33,402 nt of DNA, taken from Cellulophaga sp. GTDB taxonomy: Bacteria; Bacteroidota; Bacteroidia; Flavobacteriales; Flavobacteriaceae. A program made the translations under genes and the position numbers. The stretch is from the NCBI GenBank assembly GCA_030731855.1, contig JANQTG010000208.1, forward strand, positions 1 to 33,402. The letters are read 5' to 3'. Shown piece after piece: positions 8,683 through 17,621 of the stretch (its first letter is position 1; each line of letters opens with the position of its first letter). The notes under the pieces are model-generated. The model made no database searches. It worked only from the letters and a program-made list of their open reading frames with translations, and was not told the DNA's origin.

Positions 8683-9873
8683 ATGTCGGATATTATCGAG
8701 AAAACTAAACTTTTTACTATTAATTTATTTTCTAAGCAGTTAGATTCGAAATACCTATATCATAATTTAAACCATACAGAACAAGTGGTTAAAAGTACGC
8801 AAGAATTAATAAGCGCAGAAGAAATATTAAGTGATGATGTAGAGGTTTTGCTAATTGCTGCATGGATGCACGACACAGGCTACACCATTGGCCGTGAAAA
8901 CCATGAAGAAGAAAGCTGTACAATAGCCGCTGCTTTTTTAACAAAAGAAGCGTATCCCGAAGCGAAAATTAAAAAAGTAGAAGCTTGTATTTTGGCAACC
9001 AAAAGACATCATGAACCTAAAACTAAATTAGAAGAAATAATTCGTGATGCGGATTGTTCGCATTTTGCCAAAAAAAATTATCAAGAAATAGCTAATGACT
9101 TAAGAGAAGAGCTTGCTCTGCATAATGCTGGCACTTATTCTGATAAAGAATGGAGAAAAATGAATATTGAAATGTTCCGAAACGAACATCGTTTTTATAC
9201 CAACTACGCAAAAGAAAAATGGCAACCGCTTAAAGATAAAAATCTAAAAAAATTAATTAAGAACAAAAAAATTGAAAAAGAAATCGCTCAAAAAGAAGCC
9301 TTAAAAGCAAAGTATAAAACTGAAAGTCCTGACCGGGGCATTCAAACCTTATTTAGAGTTACTTTAAAAAATCATTTAACTTTGAGCGATATTGCCGATA
9401 CCAAAGCCAATATTTTATTGTCGGTAAATGCTATAATTATTTCCCTAGTGATTTCTAATTTAATTACAAAACTTGATAATGCATCAAACGCCTATTTAAT
9501 TTACCCTACGGCAATATTTGTACTATTCAGCGTTATTTCAATGGTTTTGGCTGTTTTAGCAACTCGCCCTAATGTAACAAGTGGTGAGTTTACCAAAGAT
9601 GATGTGCGGAATAAAAAAGTTAATTTATTGTTTTTTGGAAATTTTCATAAAATGAAACTTGACGAATACCAATGGGCCATTTCAGAATTGATTAATGACA
9701 AAGAATATATTTATACCAGCTTAACTAAAGATCTTTATTTTTTAGGTCTAGTCTTAAACCGAAAATATAAAATTTTAAGGTGGACCTACTCTATTTTTAT
9801 AGTGGGTATTGTAATTTCAGTAATTGCTTTTGCTGTTGCCTTTCGGTATTTTGGCCCCGAAAAAACCTTTTAA
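8683..9873 (+). CDS. HD phosphohydrolase fused to PycTM (Pycsar effector-type) membrane domain
   Basis: The ATG at 8683 (MSDIIEKTK) is preferred over a TTG six codons upstream. The 396-aa product has an N-terminal HD domain with an intact metal set; numbered from the TTG it is His37, His69-Asp70, His115-His116 and Asp128/Asp130. A charged Lys/Glu-rich helix (about 185-220) links it to a C-terminal module. That module starts with TLKNHLTLSDIADTKANILL and has transmembrane segments at about 250-268, 279-299 and 372-393. The D-x-KA-x-x-LL signature and layout match DUF5706/PycTM, the membrane effector family of Pycsar anti-phage systems. HD domains hydrolyse cyclic nucleotides or nucleoside phosphates, so this may be a nucleotide-sensing membrane protein. 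No pyrimidine cyclase gene is adjacent. It converges with the GAF gene, 39 nt apart. Confidence 0.88.
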   Translation: MSDIIEKTKLFTINLFSKQLDSKYLYHNLNHTEQVVKSTQELISAEEILSDDVEVLLIAAWMHDTGYTIGRENHEEESCTIAAAFLTKEAYPEAKIKKVEACILATKRHHEPKTKLEEIIRDADCSHFAKKNYQEIANDLREELALHNAGTYSDKEWRKMNIEMFRNEHRFYTNYAKEKWQPLKDKNLKKLIKNKKIEKEIAQKEALKAKYKTESPDRGIQTLFRVTLKNHLTLSDIADTKANILLSVNAIIISLVISNLITKLDNASNAYLIYPTAIFVLFSVISMVLAVLATRPNVTSGEFTKDDVRNKKVNLLFFGNFHKMKLDEYQWAISELINDKEYIYTSLTKDLYFLGLVLNRKYKILRWTYSIFIVGIVISVIAFAVAFRYFGPEKTF

Positions 9874-9912
9874 AAAGTACCACCCTACCTTAAATTTAAT
9901 ATAGTATTTTAT

Positions 9913-12291
9913 TTACTTTTTTAATTCTTCCATAAGGTCTTCGTAGGTATAGGTGCGTTCGGAAGCTTTGTCTTTTTTATATAAAATTTCAGCTCTAATG
10001 GCTTTTAGACCCGCTACGCCTTGTAATCCTTCTAATTCCACAATTTCTATTTTACCCGTAAAATATCCTTTAGAGACTAAAAATTTTATATTTCTTACAT
10101 ATTCTTGTTCGTCACTTTTTTGGCTATATACAATAACCATTTTACCCGATTGTGTTAAGCGTTCCTTAGTGCCTTTTACGTAAGATTTATCAATACGTTT
10201 TTTTATAATTTCATACCTAGCATTATAGGTTCCGTCTACATCAAAACGTTTTTCGTCCATTCTAAAACGAATAGACAAAGTGGTATTGTGTACTAAAATT
10301 AAAGAAGCTACATTTAAAGGAATAGGAAGCTCAGATTTTAATCTGTAATGCACATTTTCCATTTCACACATCACTTGTAATTGCCACAAACGTATGTTTT
10401 TTAAATATACCGCACTAAACTTTCGATCTTGAGTTAGTGATGCTCCAATGTAAATATTATGTTCTATACCATCGGTTTTATATCGCTCAAAATAGTGCGG
10501 AAACATTTGTTGTGCATCTTCTTGACGTTTATCTATGCATAATGCTAATTTAGCATTAATCATCATAACACTATTGTCATAGTTTTTTCTATGATGGTAA
10601 TACGAGTTTGTGGTTGCATCAATAAGAGCTTCGTAATTAAGAATTCGTTTTTCTACAGCACCAAAATTATTTTTTAAGTGGTCAAAAACGGGCTGAATAT
10701 CTTCGTTTACAAAATTAAAAATCAACTGCTCGCTATTGGTATACAAAGTTTCTTTTATTTCAGAAAGGTATTTATTAGCCCTGTATTCTAATTCTTCATA
10801 AATAGGTAATTTTTCTTTTTCAAATGCAAAACTTAATACCTTGATAATTTCTGATAGTTGTATAGTTAAATCGCGTTGAATAGCAATATTTCGGGCATTA
10901 GACGAATCTTTTATATCTATCTGGCCGTAAAGCGGACTCACATTATCAAACACAATTTCGTTAAAAGACGGGCGTTCTTCACTTTTAAGACTCTCTAAAA
11001 TAAAGTTTTTTGCCGCTTCTTGAAACTTCCAATATACGGAAGCATGTACCGATGTACATTCGTTCTGAATAATGGCATCAATGTAATTTGCTTCTTCTGC
11101 TTTTGATCTTAAAACAGACATAACTAAAAAGGGCATTATATTTTCTAGCTTCCAAGCCACCAAACTGTTTAGTTCGTTTTTGTTAGGCGATCCTATTTCT
11201 AGTACAGCAAGTAATTTTCCGTTTTCTGATATAGGAGCAAAAATGGCACTTTGGTAACCGGCTTCTTTTAAATTTTTATAAGGCGATATTCCTCCTGAAA
11301 GTTTATAATATTTATCGACATCGGTTACTGTAAAAAAAGTGTTTTCTTGTAGTAATTTTTTTTGCGAATCGTGACATAAGGCATCTTTAGAAGAAACAAA
11401 ATTATGATTACCCAAAATAACACTATCAATGCCAACACCATATACTGCTTCAAACTGATTTTGTTTATCATCATAAGAAACAAAACCGACAGTAATTGAT
11501 TTTAATCTAAAAAAAGATCTAAAAGTTTCTTGAAGATTTGCTAAAAAGGATTCTCCTTCTTTCAATGTTTCACTAGAAATCATTGCCGATTTCATCTCTG
11601 AAATAGTATGTTCAGCTGTAATATCGAACATATTAAGAAGCACAAAACCTTTGGCGATGAAGCTTCCAGGTGGTATTTTTTCTTTCCACAAATCAATATT
11701 ATCAAAATTAGCCAATAAAAGGTCAATATCCTCTTGATATAATTCTTTTGCTTTATCGGTTGCCTGTATTTCTAAAAATTCTGCATTATAAAGTATTCTG
11801 TAATGATGCATTACGCCTTCAATATCTGGAATATCGTAAAAATAAGACCGCGAAAAATCGAGTTTTATACCATAATAAAACTTTAAAATAACCACCGCAG
11901 CCATTATATAACCTATATTTTCTGCTTGATTTCTTATTTTTGGTTCAAAACTAGGCCCTGCATCTTTTAATATATTCTTGAAACGTTTTGAAGAATTGAA
12001 TATTAAATTTTCATAAGGTACAGAGGCCGTTTTAATTTCATTATTACCTAAGACGTCAGAAAAGAGGTCTTCTAGAATTATAGCAATAACACTTTCTCTT
12101 TTTTTGAGTATTGAAAAATCTGTAAAGCCTTCTCTTAATTCTGGAAAGGGGCTTTGAGCCTCCAGCACTCTTTTTGCCTTTAAAGCCAAAAAAGAATCGG
12201 TACTTTTAGCTAAACCATCATAATATTCTAATAATTTATTAAAACTAATAATGTGTTGTAATGGCGTACTATCAAAAGTTTTCTGGTTCAT
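9913..12291 (-). CDS. Large GAF-domain protein, probable cytoplasmic signalling protein
   Basis: ATG at 12291 (MNQKTFDSTP) is preferred. A TTG start at 12321 would lie inside the -7 promoter element, so the longer 802-aa reading is unlikely. The 792-aa product has no signal peptide and no clear membrane segment. An N-terminal helical region (about 1-240) is followed by a GAF-type sensor domain at about residues 245-395, ending in the typical strand SAIFAPISENGKLLAVLEIG. A long helical region (about 400-560) and an alpha/beta C-terminal part that I cannot assign come next. No histidine-kinase, GGDEF or HTH motifs are visible. Similar uncharacterised GAF proteins occur across flavobacteria. It is convergent with the HD-PycTM gene and divergent from tamB. 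Its ligand and output are unknown. Confidence 0.85.
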   Translation of the reverse strand: MNQKTFDSTPLQHIISFNKLLEYYDGLAKSTDSFLALKAKRVLEAQSPFPELREGFTDFSILKKRESVIAIILEDLFSDVLGNNEIKTASVPYENLIFNSSKRFKNILKDAGPSFEPKIRNQAENIGYIMAAVVILKFYYGIKLDFSRSYFYDIPDIEGVMHHYRILYNAEFLEIQATDKAKELYQEDIDLLLANFDNIDLWKEKIPPGSFIAKGFVLLNMFDITAEHTISEMKSAMISSETLKEGESFLANLQETFRSFFRLKSITVGFVSYDDKQNQFEAVYGVGIDSVILGNHNFVSSKDALCHDSQKKLLQENTFFTVTDVDKYYKLSGGISPYKNLKEAGYQSAIFAPISENGKLLAVLEIGSPNKNELNSLVAWKLENIMPFLVMSVLRSKAEEANYIDAIIQNECTSVHASVYWKFQEAAKNFILESLKSEERPSFNEIVFDNVSPLYGQIDIKDSSNARNIAIQRDLTIQLSEIIKVLSFAFEKEKLPIYEELEYRANKYLSEIKETLYTNSEQLIFNFVNEDIQPVFDHLKNNFGAVEKRILNYEALIDATTNSYYHHRKNYDNSVMMINAKLALCIDKRQEDAQQMFPHYFERYKTDGIEHNIYIGASLTQDRKFSAVYLKNIRLWQLQVMCEMENVHYRLKSELPIPLNVASLILVHNTTLSIRFRMDEKRFDVDGTYNARYEIIKKRIDKSYVKGTKERLTQSGKMVIVYSQKSDEQEYVRNIKFLVSKGYFTGKIEIVELEGLQGVAGLKAIRAEILYKKDKASERTYTYEDLMEELKK

Positions 12292-12318
12292 AGGTCTTAT
12301 AAGTAGTAAATCTACCCT

Positions 12319-12326
12319 CAAAATTA
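12319..12326 (-). promoter_or_regulatory. Promoter -7 element (TAATTTTG) of the GAF gene
   Basis: On the minus strand this is a perfect TAnnTTTG match 27 nt before the ATG at 12291. It decides the start codon, because the alternative TTG at 12321 is part of this element. No good -33 box is seen. Confidence 0.5.
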
Positions 12327-12500
12327 CAAAATGAATATTTTAATTAGAGATTTTTATAAATTGTTATTTAAAAAGGCATAATTTTATTAGAATTTGTTTT
12401 GTAAATTTTAATTTCAGGCAAGTAATCAAAACGATTCCCTTTGGTATCTTATACGCTAATAAAAACATCAAATAAGCCACTTAAAATAAGTATTTCTAAG

Positions 12501-12508
12501 TAATTTTG
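12501..12508 (+). promoter_or_regulatory. Promoter -7 element (TAATTTTG) of tamB
   Basis: A perfect TAnnTTTG match lies 62 nt before the tamB ATG, inside the 279-bp divergent spacer shared with the GAF gene. It would give a leader of about 55 nt. No clear -33 TTG is present. Confidence 0.45.
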
Positions 12509-12570
12509 GTGAAATAAATTTTTAAAGAAAATTTCAAATATTGTTTCTTTAAATACGCTCACTTCAATTA

Positions 12571-15500
12571 ATGCAAAATAAAAAAAGAAAGTACCGTTTT
12601 ATAAGACGCATTTTAAGAATTTTTGCGGTTCTTGTGTTACTACTTTTTGTATTGTTATTATTTATTAGAAGTCCTTGGGGTCAAAATATCATAGTCTCAA
12701 AAGCGACTGATTTTGTTTCAAAAAAAACGGGAACAAAAGTTGAAATAGAAAAGCTTTTCATTACCTTTTCTGGAAACGCTTTTGTTAAAGGTTTGTATTT
12801 AGAAGATTTAAAAGGTGATACACTCGTTTACTCAAAATCGCTCGAAGCAAATATTCCCATAACACCCATACTTTTCGAAAATAGCCTTCGTCTAAAATCT
12901 TTAGATTGGAATGGTTTGCGTGCAAACATTACTAGAGATACAAATTCAGAAAACTTCAATTTTAGTTTTTTAATTGATGCTTTTACTTCAACAGATAGCA
13001 CAACTACTGATACAACCACGCAAAGTGAGCCTTTGAAAATTAATATAGGCACTCTAAATTTAAGCGATTTTAAGATTAATTTTAAAGATGATTTTGCTGG
13101 GTTATACGCCAAGCTAGATCTGGGAAGTTTGTTACTTTCTGTAGAAAAAATGGATTTAGATGCCATGACTTTTGAAGTAGATGAAATTTTACTTGAAAAC
13201 ACAACTATTAATTATAGCCAAACAAAATCTAGTATTTCAGACGATACTACAGCGACAACTTTACCATTTATTAAATTAAATGATTTAAAATTTAAAAAGG
13301 TAAGCATTAATTATGTTGCTGAACTCGACGGAATTTTAGCAGATGTTTCTTTAGAGGACTTTCAACTAAAATTACCAAAAGCTGATCTCCCGAAAAACGA
13401 CTTTCATACGAGCTTTATTAGCTTAAAAAATTCAACGATTGCCTTAAAACAAAAAAGTCTACAAGTTGAAGACACCGTTTCAGCTGCTACCACTTCTGAA
13501 TTTGTTTGGCCAAAATTTTTAATTAAAGCAGACGAAATTAATTTTGAAAATAATACCCTTAGCTATATTACCAATGAAAATTCCAGTCAAAACAATCAAT
13601 TTAATTCAGAAAATTTAAAGTTTGAAGAATTTACATTAAAAGCTAAGAACATAAGGTATCAAGCTAAAAAAGCCAATGTAGCACTTCAAAAACTCTCTTT
13701 TAAAGAACAAAGCGGTTTTCAATTACAAAATTTAAGTTTTGATGCAAAATTGAATAACACCTCTGCATCTGTCGCTCAACTAGACCTGCGAACTAATACC
13801 AGTGCCTTAAATGGCAACCTTAATTTAACCTATTCAACTATTGATAGACTAATAAAACAACCTGAAAGCACAAGAATAAACACCGATTTATCCTACTTTA
13901 AAATCGATTTAAAAGATGCTTTATATTTTCAAGCTTCGCTTAAAAACAATGCTAATTTTAATACCGTATCCAGTCAAGAAATCATAGGAAATTTAAAGGC
14001 AAAAGGGAGTCTAAGAAAACTAACTATTGACGATTCTAAGCTAGCTTGGGGCGAAAACACCTCACTTTCTGCACAAGGTTTTCTTGAAAACCTTAACGAT
14101 ACCGATGTTTTAGCATTTGACTTTAACAAAATAGAAGCCAAAACAAACAGCGCAACTGTTCTAAAATTTATACCTCAAGACAGCTTGTCGGTTTCTCTTC
14201 CTTCAAAACTTAGTATTAACGCAATTGCTAAAGGAAAATTAGATGATATTACTGCGGATGCGATATTAAAAACAAGTGATGGAAACATTCAGCTAAAAGG
14301 TAATTTTAAAAATGCCACATCGATCGCATTTGACGGTAATATTGTTGTTGATCGTCTGCAATTAGGAAAAATTTTGAACAATGAACAACTTGGTTTACTC
14401 GATTTTACTTTAGATTTTAATGGAAAAGGCAATAGTTTAAATACCTTAAACGCCAATTTAAAAGCAAATTTTAAGCAATTAACCTATAATGATTACGATT
14501 TTTCTAATTTAAATTTAAGCGGAACTATTGTTGACGGAAAAGGAATTATTAATACCGATTTTAAAGATGAAAACTTAAATTTAAAAGCTACAGCTAACCT
14601 TGTGCTCGATTCGTTAGCTACCGATATAAAATTAAAGGTGAATTTAATTGGTGCTGATTTATTGCGTTTAGGCATTACAGAAGAAGCTATTAAAATTGCG
14701 GTAGAATTAGACGCTACCCTAAAAACAAATGAAGATAATTTTAAACTAGATGCTCAAATTTACAATGGTATCGCAGTTTATGACAATCAACAGTTCCGCT
14801 TGAGTACTATTGACATAAGTTCAAAAATTGATAAATTTACGACAGAAGCACGTATAGAAAGTGATTTTCTAAAAGGAAGTCTAAACGCAAATGCATCACC
14901 TACCATCTTAAATAAAGCCTTAACAAAACAATTCAAAAATTATTTTTCTGATAGCGTTCCAGAAATTTCGGAAATAGATAGTGTTCGGTTACATTTAAAT
15001 TTAAGAGTACTACCCGATCCCTTAATTACCAAAGTTTTTTTTAAAGGAATTCAAGAGCTTGATAGTATTTATGTGCAAGCCGATTTTGATGCACAAACAA
15101 AAAAAATAAATGCTAAACTACAAATACCCGCCGCAAATTATCAAGGTGTAGCCTTTGATAGCCTGGCTATTGATGTAGTTGGTGATGCAGAAAACTTAAA
15201 ATTTTCTGCTGGTTTTGAAGAAATAAATATGAATCCTGTTACTATTAAAAAAACGCAATTGACTGGAGTTTTAGAGCAAAAAAAACTACAACTTAATTTT
15301 AAAGCTTATAATAAAAAAGAGCTACTGGCCAATATTAATTCGGATGCAAGTATTAAAAATGATAGCCTAAAATTACATATTAATCCATTAGATTTAGTGC
15401 TCAATGGGCAAGATTGGATGATTCCTGAAACCAATGAATTAGCCGTATTTAATGGTAACTTTAATTTTAAAGATTTTAAACTAAACCGAAACAACCAAGA

Positions 15501-17565
15501 AATTAATATTAAAAATTATAGTGCCCAAACTCAAAAAAAGCAGTTAGGTATCAATTTTACTAATTTTAAACTCCAAAGTATCATAAGCATTCTAAATCCT
15601 GATAAAAAATTAGCTTCAGGAATTGTAAACGGCAACCTTATTTTAGAAGATAACAAGGGTGCTTCTGGAATAATTGCCGATTTTAATATCATGAATCTTA
15701 ACGCTTTAGAAAATCCATTAGGAAATTTAAGGATAAAGGCAAGTTCAAAAAGTAATAATGGTTACGACTTTGATTTAGCCTTAAAAGACGCAGGTATCGA
15801 TTTTAATTTAGAAGGTGATTATACTGCTGCTGAAACTGGCGCAGCCCTAAATTTAGATTTAAATCTTAATCGGATAGCACTAAAATCCATAGAGAAATTT
15901 TCAAATGGGAGCATCAAGAATTCGGATGGTTTTCTTTCTGGAAACATTAACGTTTCTGGAACAACAAATGCTCCTGAATACGATGGGACGATTACTTTTA
16001 ACGATACTCAATTTAATATCGCAGCCTTAAATTCGGTTTTTAAAATAGCTGACGAATCTTTAAAAATAAATAATGAAGGTTTGTATTTTGATACTTTTTC
16101 AATAGCAGATGTCAACAATAACACCTTTAGCATTTCAGGAAATATCGTAACGGAAAATCCCACAAATCCGGCTTTTGATATTCAACTGAATGCCAAACAA
16201 TTTCAGGTTTTAAATGCTACCGCAGAAGATAATAATTTGTTTTACGGACAAGCTAGTTTCGACGCTGACCTTAGTATAAAGGGAAATTTAAAATTACCGA
16301 AAGTATCAGGTACATTACGTATTGGAAAGATAACAGAAGTAACGTATGTAATTCCCGAATCGCAATTAGATGTTCAAGAACGCGATGGTGTGGTTCTTTT
16401 CGTAAATCGAGAGAATCCAGATAATATTCTGACCCGCAATGACGAAAAAGAAAAATTACCTTTTTTCAGAGGTTTTGATGTGAAAACTATTTTAGAAATA
16501 GCTGATGATGCTAAATTTAATGTTATTATCGATGAAAAAACAGGCGATAATCTTTCTGTTTCAGGTGATGCCAGTCTTAACTTAAATATTGAACCAAATG
16601 GAAGAATTAACCTCAGCGGCAGGTATGAATTAAATTCTGGCCATTATGAAACAAATTTGTATAATTTAGTACGTCGTAGATTTGAAATTGATAAAGGAAG
16701 TACCATTACCTGGCAAGGAAACCCACAAGACGCAAAACTAGATGTTACGGCAGTTTATAAGTTAGAAACTTCTGCTTCTCCTTTAATGTCTAGCGTAACT
16801 TCTGGGCAAGATGCGAGCGTAACAAATAAGTTTAGACAAGTACTGCCATTTATGGTGTATTTGAATGTAGACGGCGAATTATTAGAACCTCAATTATCTT
16901 TTGGATTAGATATGCCTCAAGACGAACAAGGTGCCTTAGGAGGTGCTGTTTACAGTAGAGTGCAGCAGCTAAATCAGCAAGAAGATGAACTAAACCGACA
17001 AGTTTTTTCACTCTTAGCCTTAAATAGGTTTTTTCCAGATACTGGAAGTGACGGAAGTAGCGGAGGTACAGCAGCAATCGCAAGAGATAATGTAAACAGG
17101 GTTTTATCAGACCAACTGAACGTTTTTTCGAATGAATTACTGGGTAATTCGGGCTTTGAACTCGATTTTGATCTCGATAGTTTTACAGATTACCAAGGTG
17201 ATAATCCACAAGATCGTACCCAATTAAACATTAACGCCAAGCAAAAATTATTTAATGACCGACTAATCGTGACCGCTGGTAGCTCGGTTGATGTAGAAGG
17301 AAGTGCGCAAGTTGGACAACAAGAAACACCTATTATTGGCAATGTAAGCCTCGAATATTTATTAACGAAAGATGGTAGGTACCGACTTAGAGGCTTTAGA
17401 AAAAATGAATACGAGAATATTATTGACGGACAATTAATTGTAACCGGCGTTGCGCTAATTTTTAATCGAGAATTTAATAAATTTAGTACGTTATTTAATC
17501 CGTTGAAGGATGCTGATGAAGGTGGAACTGCACAGAAAAAGAAAGAAGAAGATAACCAGAAATAG
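12571..17565 (+). CDS. tamB: TamB-like translocation/assembly module protein (DUF490/AsmA-like)
   Basis: This 1664-aa protein is a TamB homologue, a long hydrophobic-groove protein that spans the periplasm. Known relatives take part in outer-membrane protein insertion and lipid transport. A basic N-terminus (QNKKRKYRFIRR) precedes a single membrane anchor at about residues 14-32 (IFAVLVLLLFVLLLFI). The SPWGQNIIVSKATDFVSKK segment just after it is the conserved AsmA/TamB start. The body is a very long run of repeated beta strands rich in Asn, Leu, Ile, Lys and Asp with phrases such as LNLNIEPNGRINLSGRYEL. The last 450 residues or so form the DUF490 domain. It is immediately followed by tamL, a classical partnership. 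The ATG start at 12571 is the first in frame and follows a good promoter element. Confidence 0.93.
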   Translation: MQNKKRKYRFIRRILRIFAVLVLLLFVLLLFIRSPWGQNIIVSKATDFVSKKTGTKVEIEKLFITFSGNAFVKGLYLEDLKGDTLVYSKSLEANIPITPILFENSLRLKSLDWNGLRANITRDTNSENFNFSFLIDAFTSTDSTTTDTTTQSEPLKINIGTLNLSDFKINFKDDFAGLYAKLDLGSLLLSVEKMDLDAMTFEVDEILLENTTINYSQTKSSISDDTTATTLPFIKLNDLKFKKVSINYVAELDGILADVSLEDFQLKLPKADLPKNDFHTSFISLKNSTIALKQKSLQVEDTVSAATTSEFVWPKFLIKADEINFENNTLSYITNENSSQNNQFNSENLKFEEFTLKAKNIRYQAKKANVALQKLSFKEQSGFQLQNLSFDAKLNNTSASVAQLDLRTNTSALNGNLNLTYSTIDRLIKQPESTRINTDLSYFKIDLKDALYFQASLKNNANFNTVSSQEIIGNLKAKGSLRKLTIDDSKLAWGENTSLSAQGFLENLNDTDVLAFDFNKIEAKTNSATVLKFIPQDSLSVSLPSKLSINAIAKGKLDDITADAILKTSDGNIQLKGNFKNATSIAFDGNIVVDRLQLGKILNNEQLGLLDFTLDFNGKGNSLNTLNANLKANFKQLTYNDYDFSNLNLSGTIVDGKGIINTDFKDENLNLKATANLVLDSLATDIKLKVNLIGADLLRLGITEEAIKIAVELDATLKTNEDNFKLDAQIYNGIAVYDNQQFRLSTIDISSKIDKFTTEARIESDFLKGSLNANASPTILNKALTKQFKNYFSDSVPEISEIDSVRLHLNLRVLPDPLITKVFFKGIQELDSIYVQADFDAQTKKINAKLQIPAANYQGVAFDSLAIDVVGDAENLKFSAGFEEINMNPVTIKKTQLTGVLEQKKLQLNFKAYNKKELLANINSDASIKNDSLKLHINPLDLVLNGQDWMIPETNELAVFNGNFNFKDFKLNRNNQEINIKNYSAQTQKKQLGINFTNFKLQSIISILNPDKKLASGIVNGNLILEDNKGASGIIADFNIMNLNALENPLGNLRIKASSKSNNGYDFDLALKDAGIDFNLEGDYTAAETGAALNLDLNLNRIALKSIEKFSNGSIKNSDGFLSGNINVSGTTNAPEYDGTITFNDTQFNIAALNSVFKIADESLKINNEGLYFDTFSIADVNNNTFSISGNIVTENPTNPAFDIQLNAKQFQVLNATAEDNNLFYGQASFDADLSIKGNLKLPKVSGTLRIGKITEVTYVIPESQLDVQERDGVVLFVNRENPDNILTRNDEKEKLPFFRGFDVKTILEIADDAKFNVIIDEKTGDNLSVSGDASLNLNIEPNGRINLSGRYELNSGHYETNLYNLVRRRFEIDKGSTITWQGNPQDAKLDVTAVYKLETSASPLMSSVTSGQDASVTNKFRQVLPFMVYLNVDGELLEPQLSFGLDMPQDEQGALGGAVYSRVQQLNQQEDELNRQVFSLLALNRFFPDTGSDGSSGGTAAIARDNVNRVLSDQLNVFSNELLGNSGFELDFDLDSFTDYQGDNPQDRTQLNINAKQKLFNDRLIVTAGSSVDVEGSAQVGQQETPIIGNVSLEYLLTKDGRYRLRGFRKNEYENIIDGQLIVTGVALIFNREFNKFSTLFNPLKDADEGGTAQKKKEEDNQK

Positions 17566-17594
17566 AAAGTTTAGATAAAATAGATTCCCAACCC

Positions 17595-17614
17595 AGTCTG
17601 CCGGAAGGTAGATT
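17595..17614 (+). promoter_or_regulatory. Hairpin with GGAA loop just upstream of tamL
   Basis: The sequence AGTCTGCC-GGAA-GGTAGATT can pair over 8 bp (two G-U pairs) with a GNRA-type tetraloop. It ends 7 nt before the tamL ATG at 17622 and would occlude the ribosome entry region. It also contains the only purine-rich GGAAGG stretch near the start. This may tune translation of tamL relative to tamB, or may be a copy of a common flavobacterial intergenic repeat. Confidence 0.4.
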
Positions 17615-17621
17615 CGTGGAA

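Noticed and set aside
8683-12291. A complete Pycsar defence operon
   Set aside because: No uridylate/cytidylate cyclase is present; the GAF gene is on the opposite strand and has no cyclase motifs.
12292-12321. Longer GAF-protein start (TTG at 12321)
   Set aside because: The TTG is part of a perfect -7 promoter box on the same strand.
12828-13202. Antisense 124-aa ORF inside tamB
   Set aside because: A shadow frame of the long tamB reading frame with no protein-like features.
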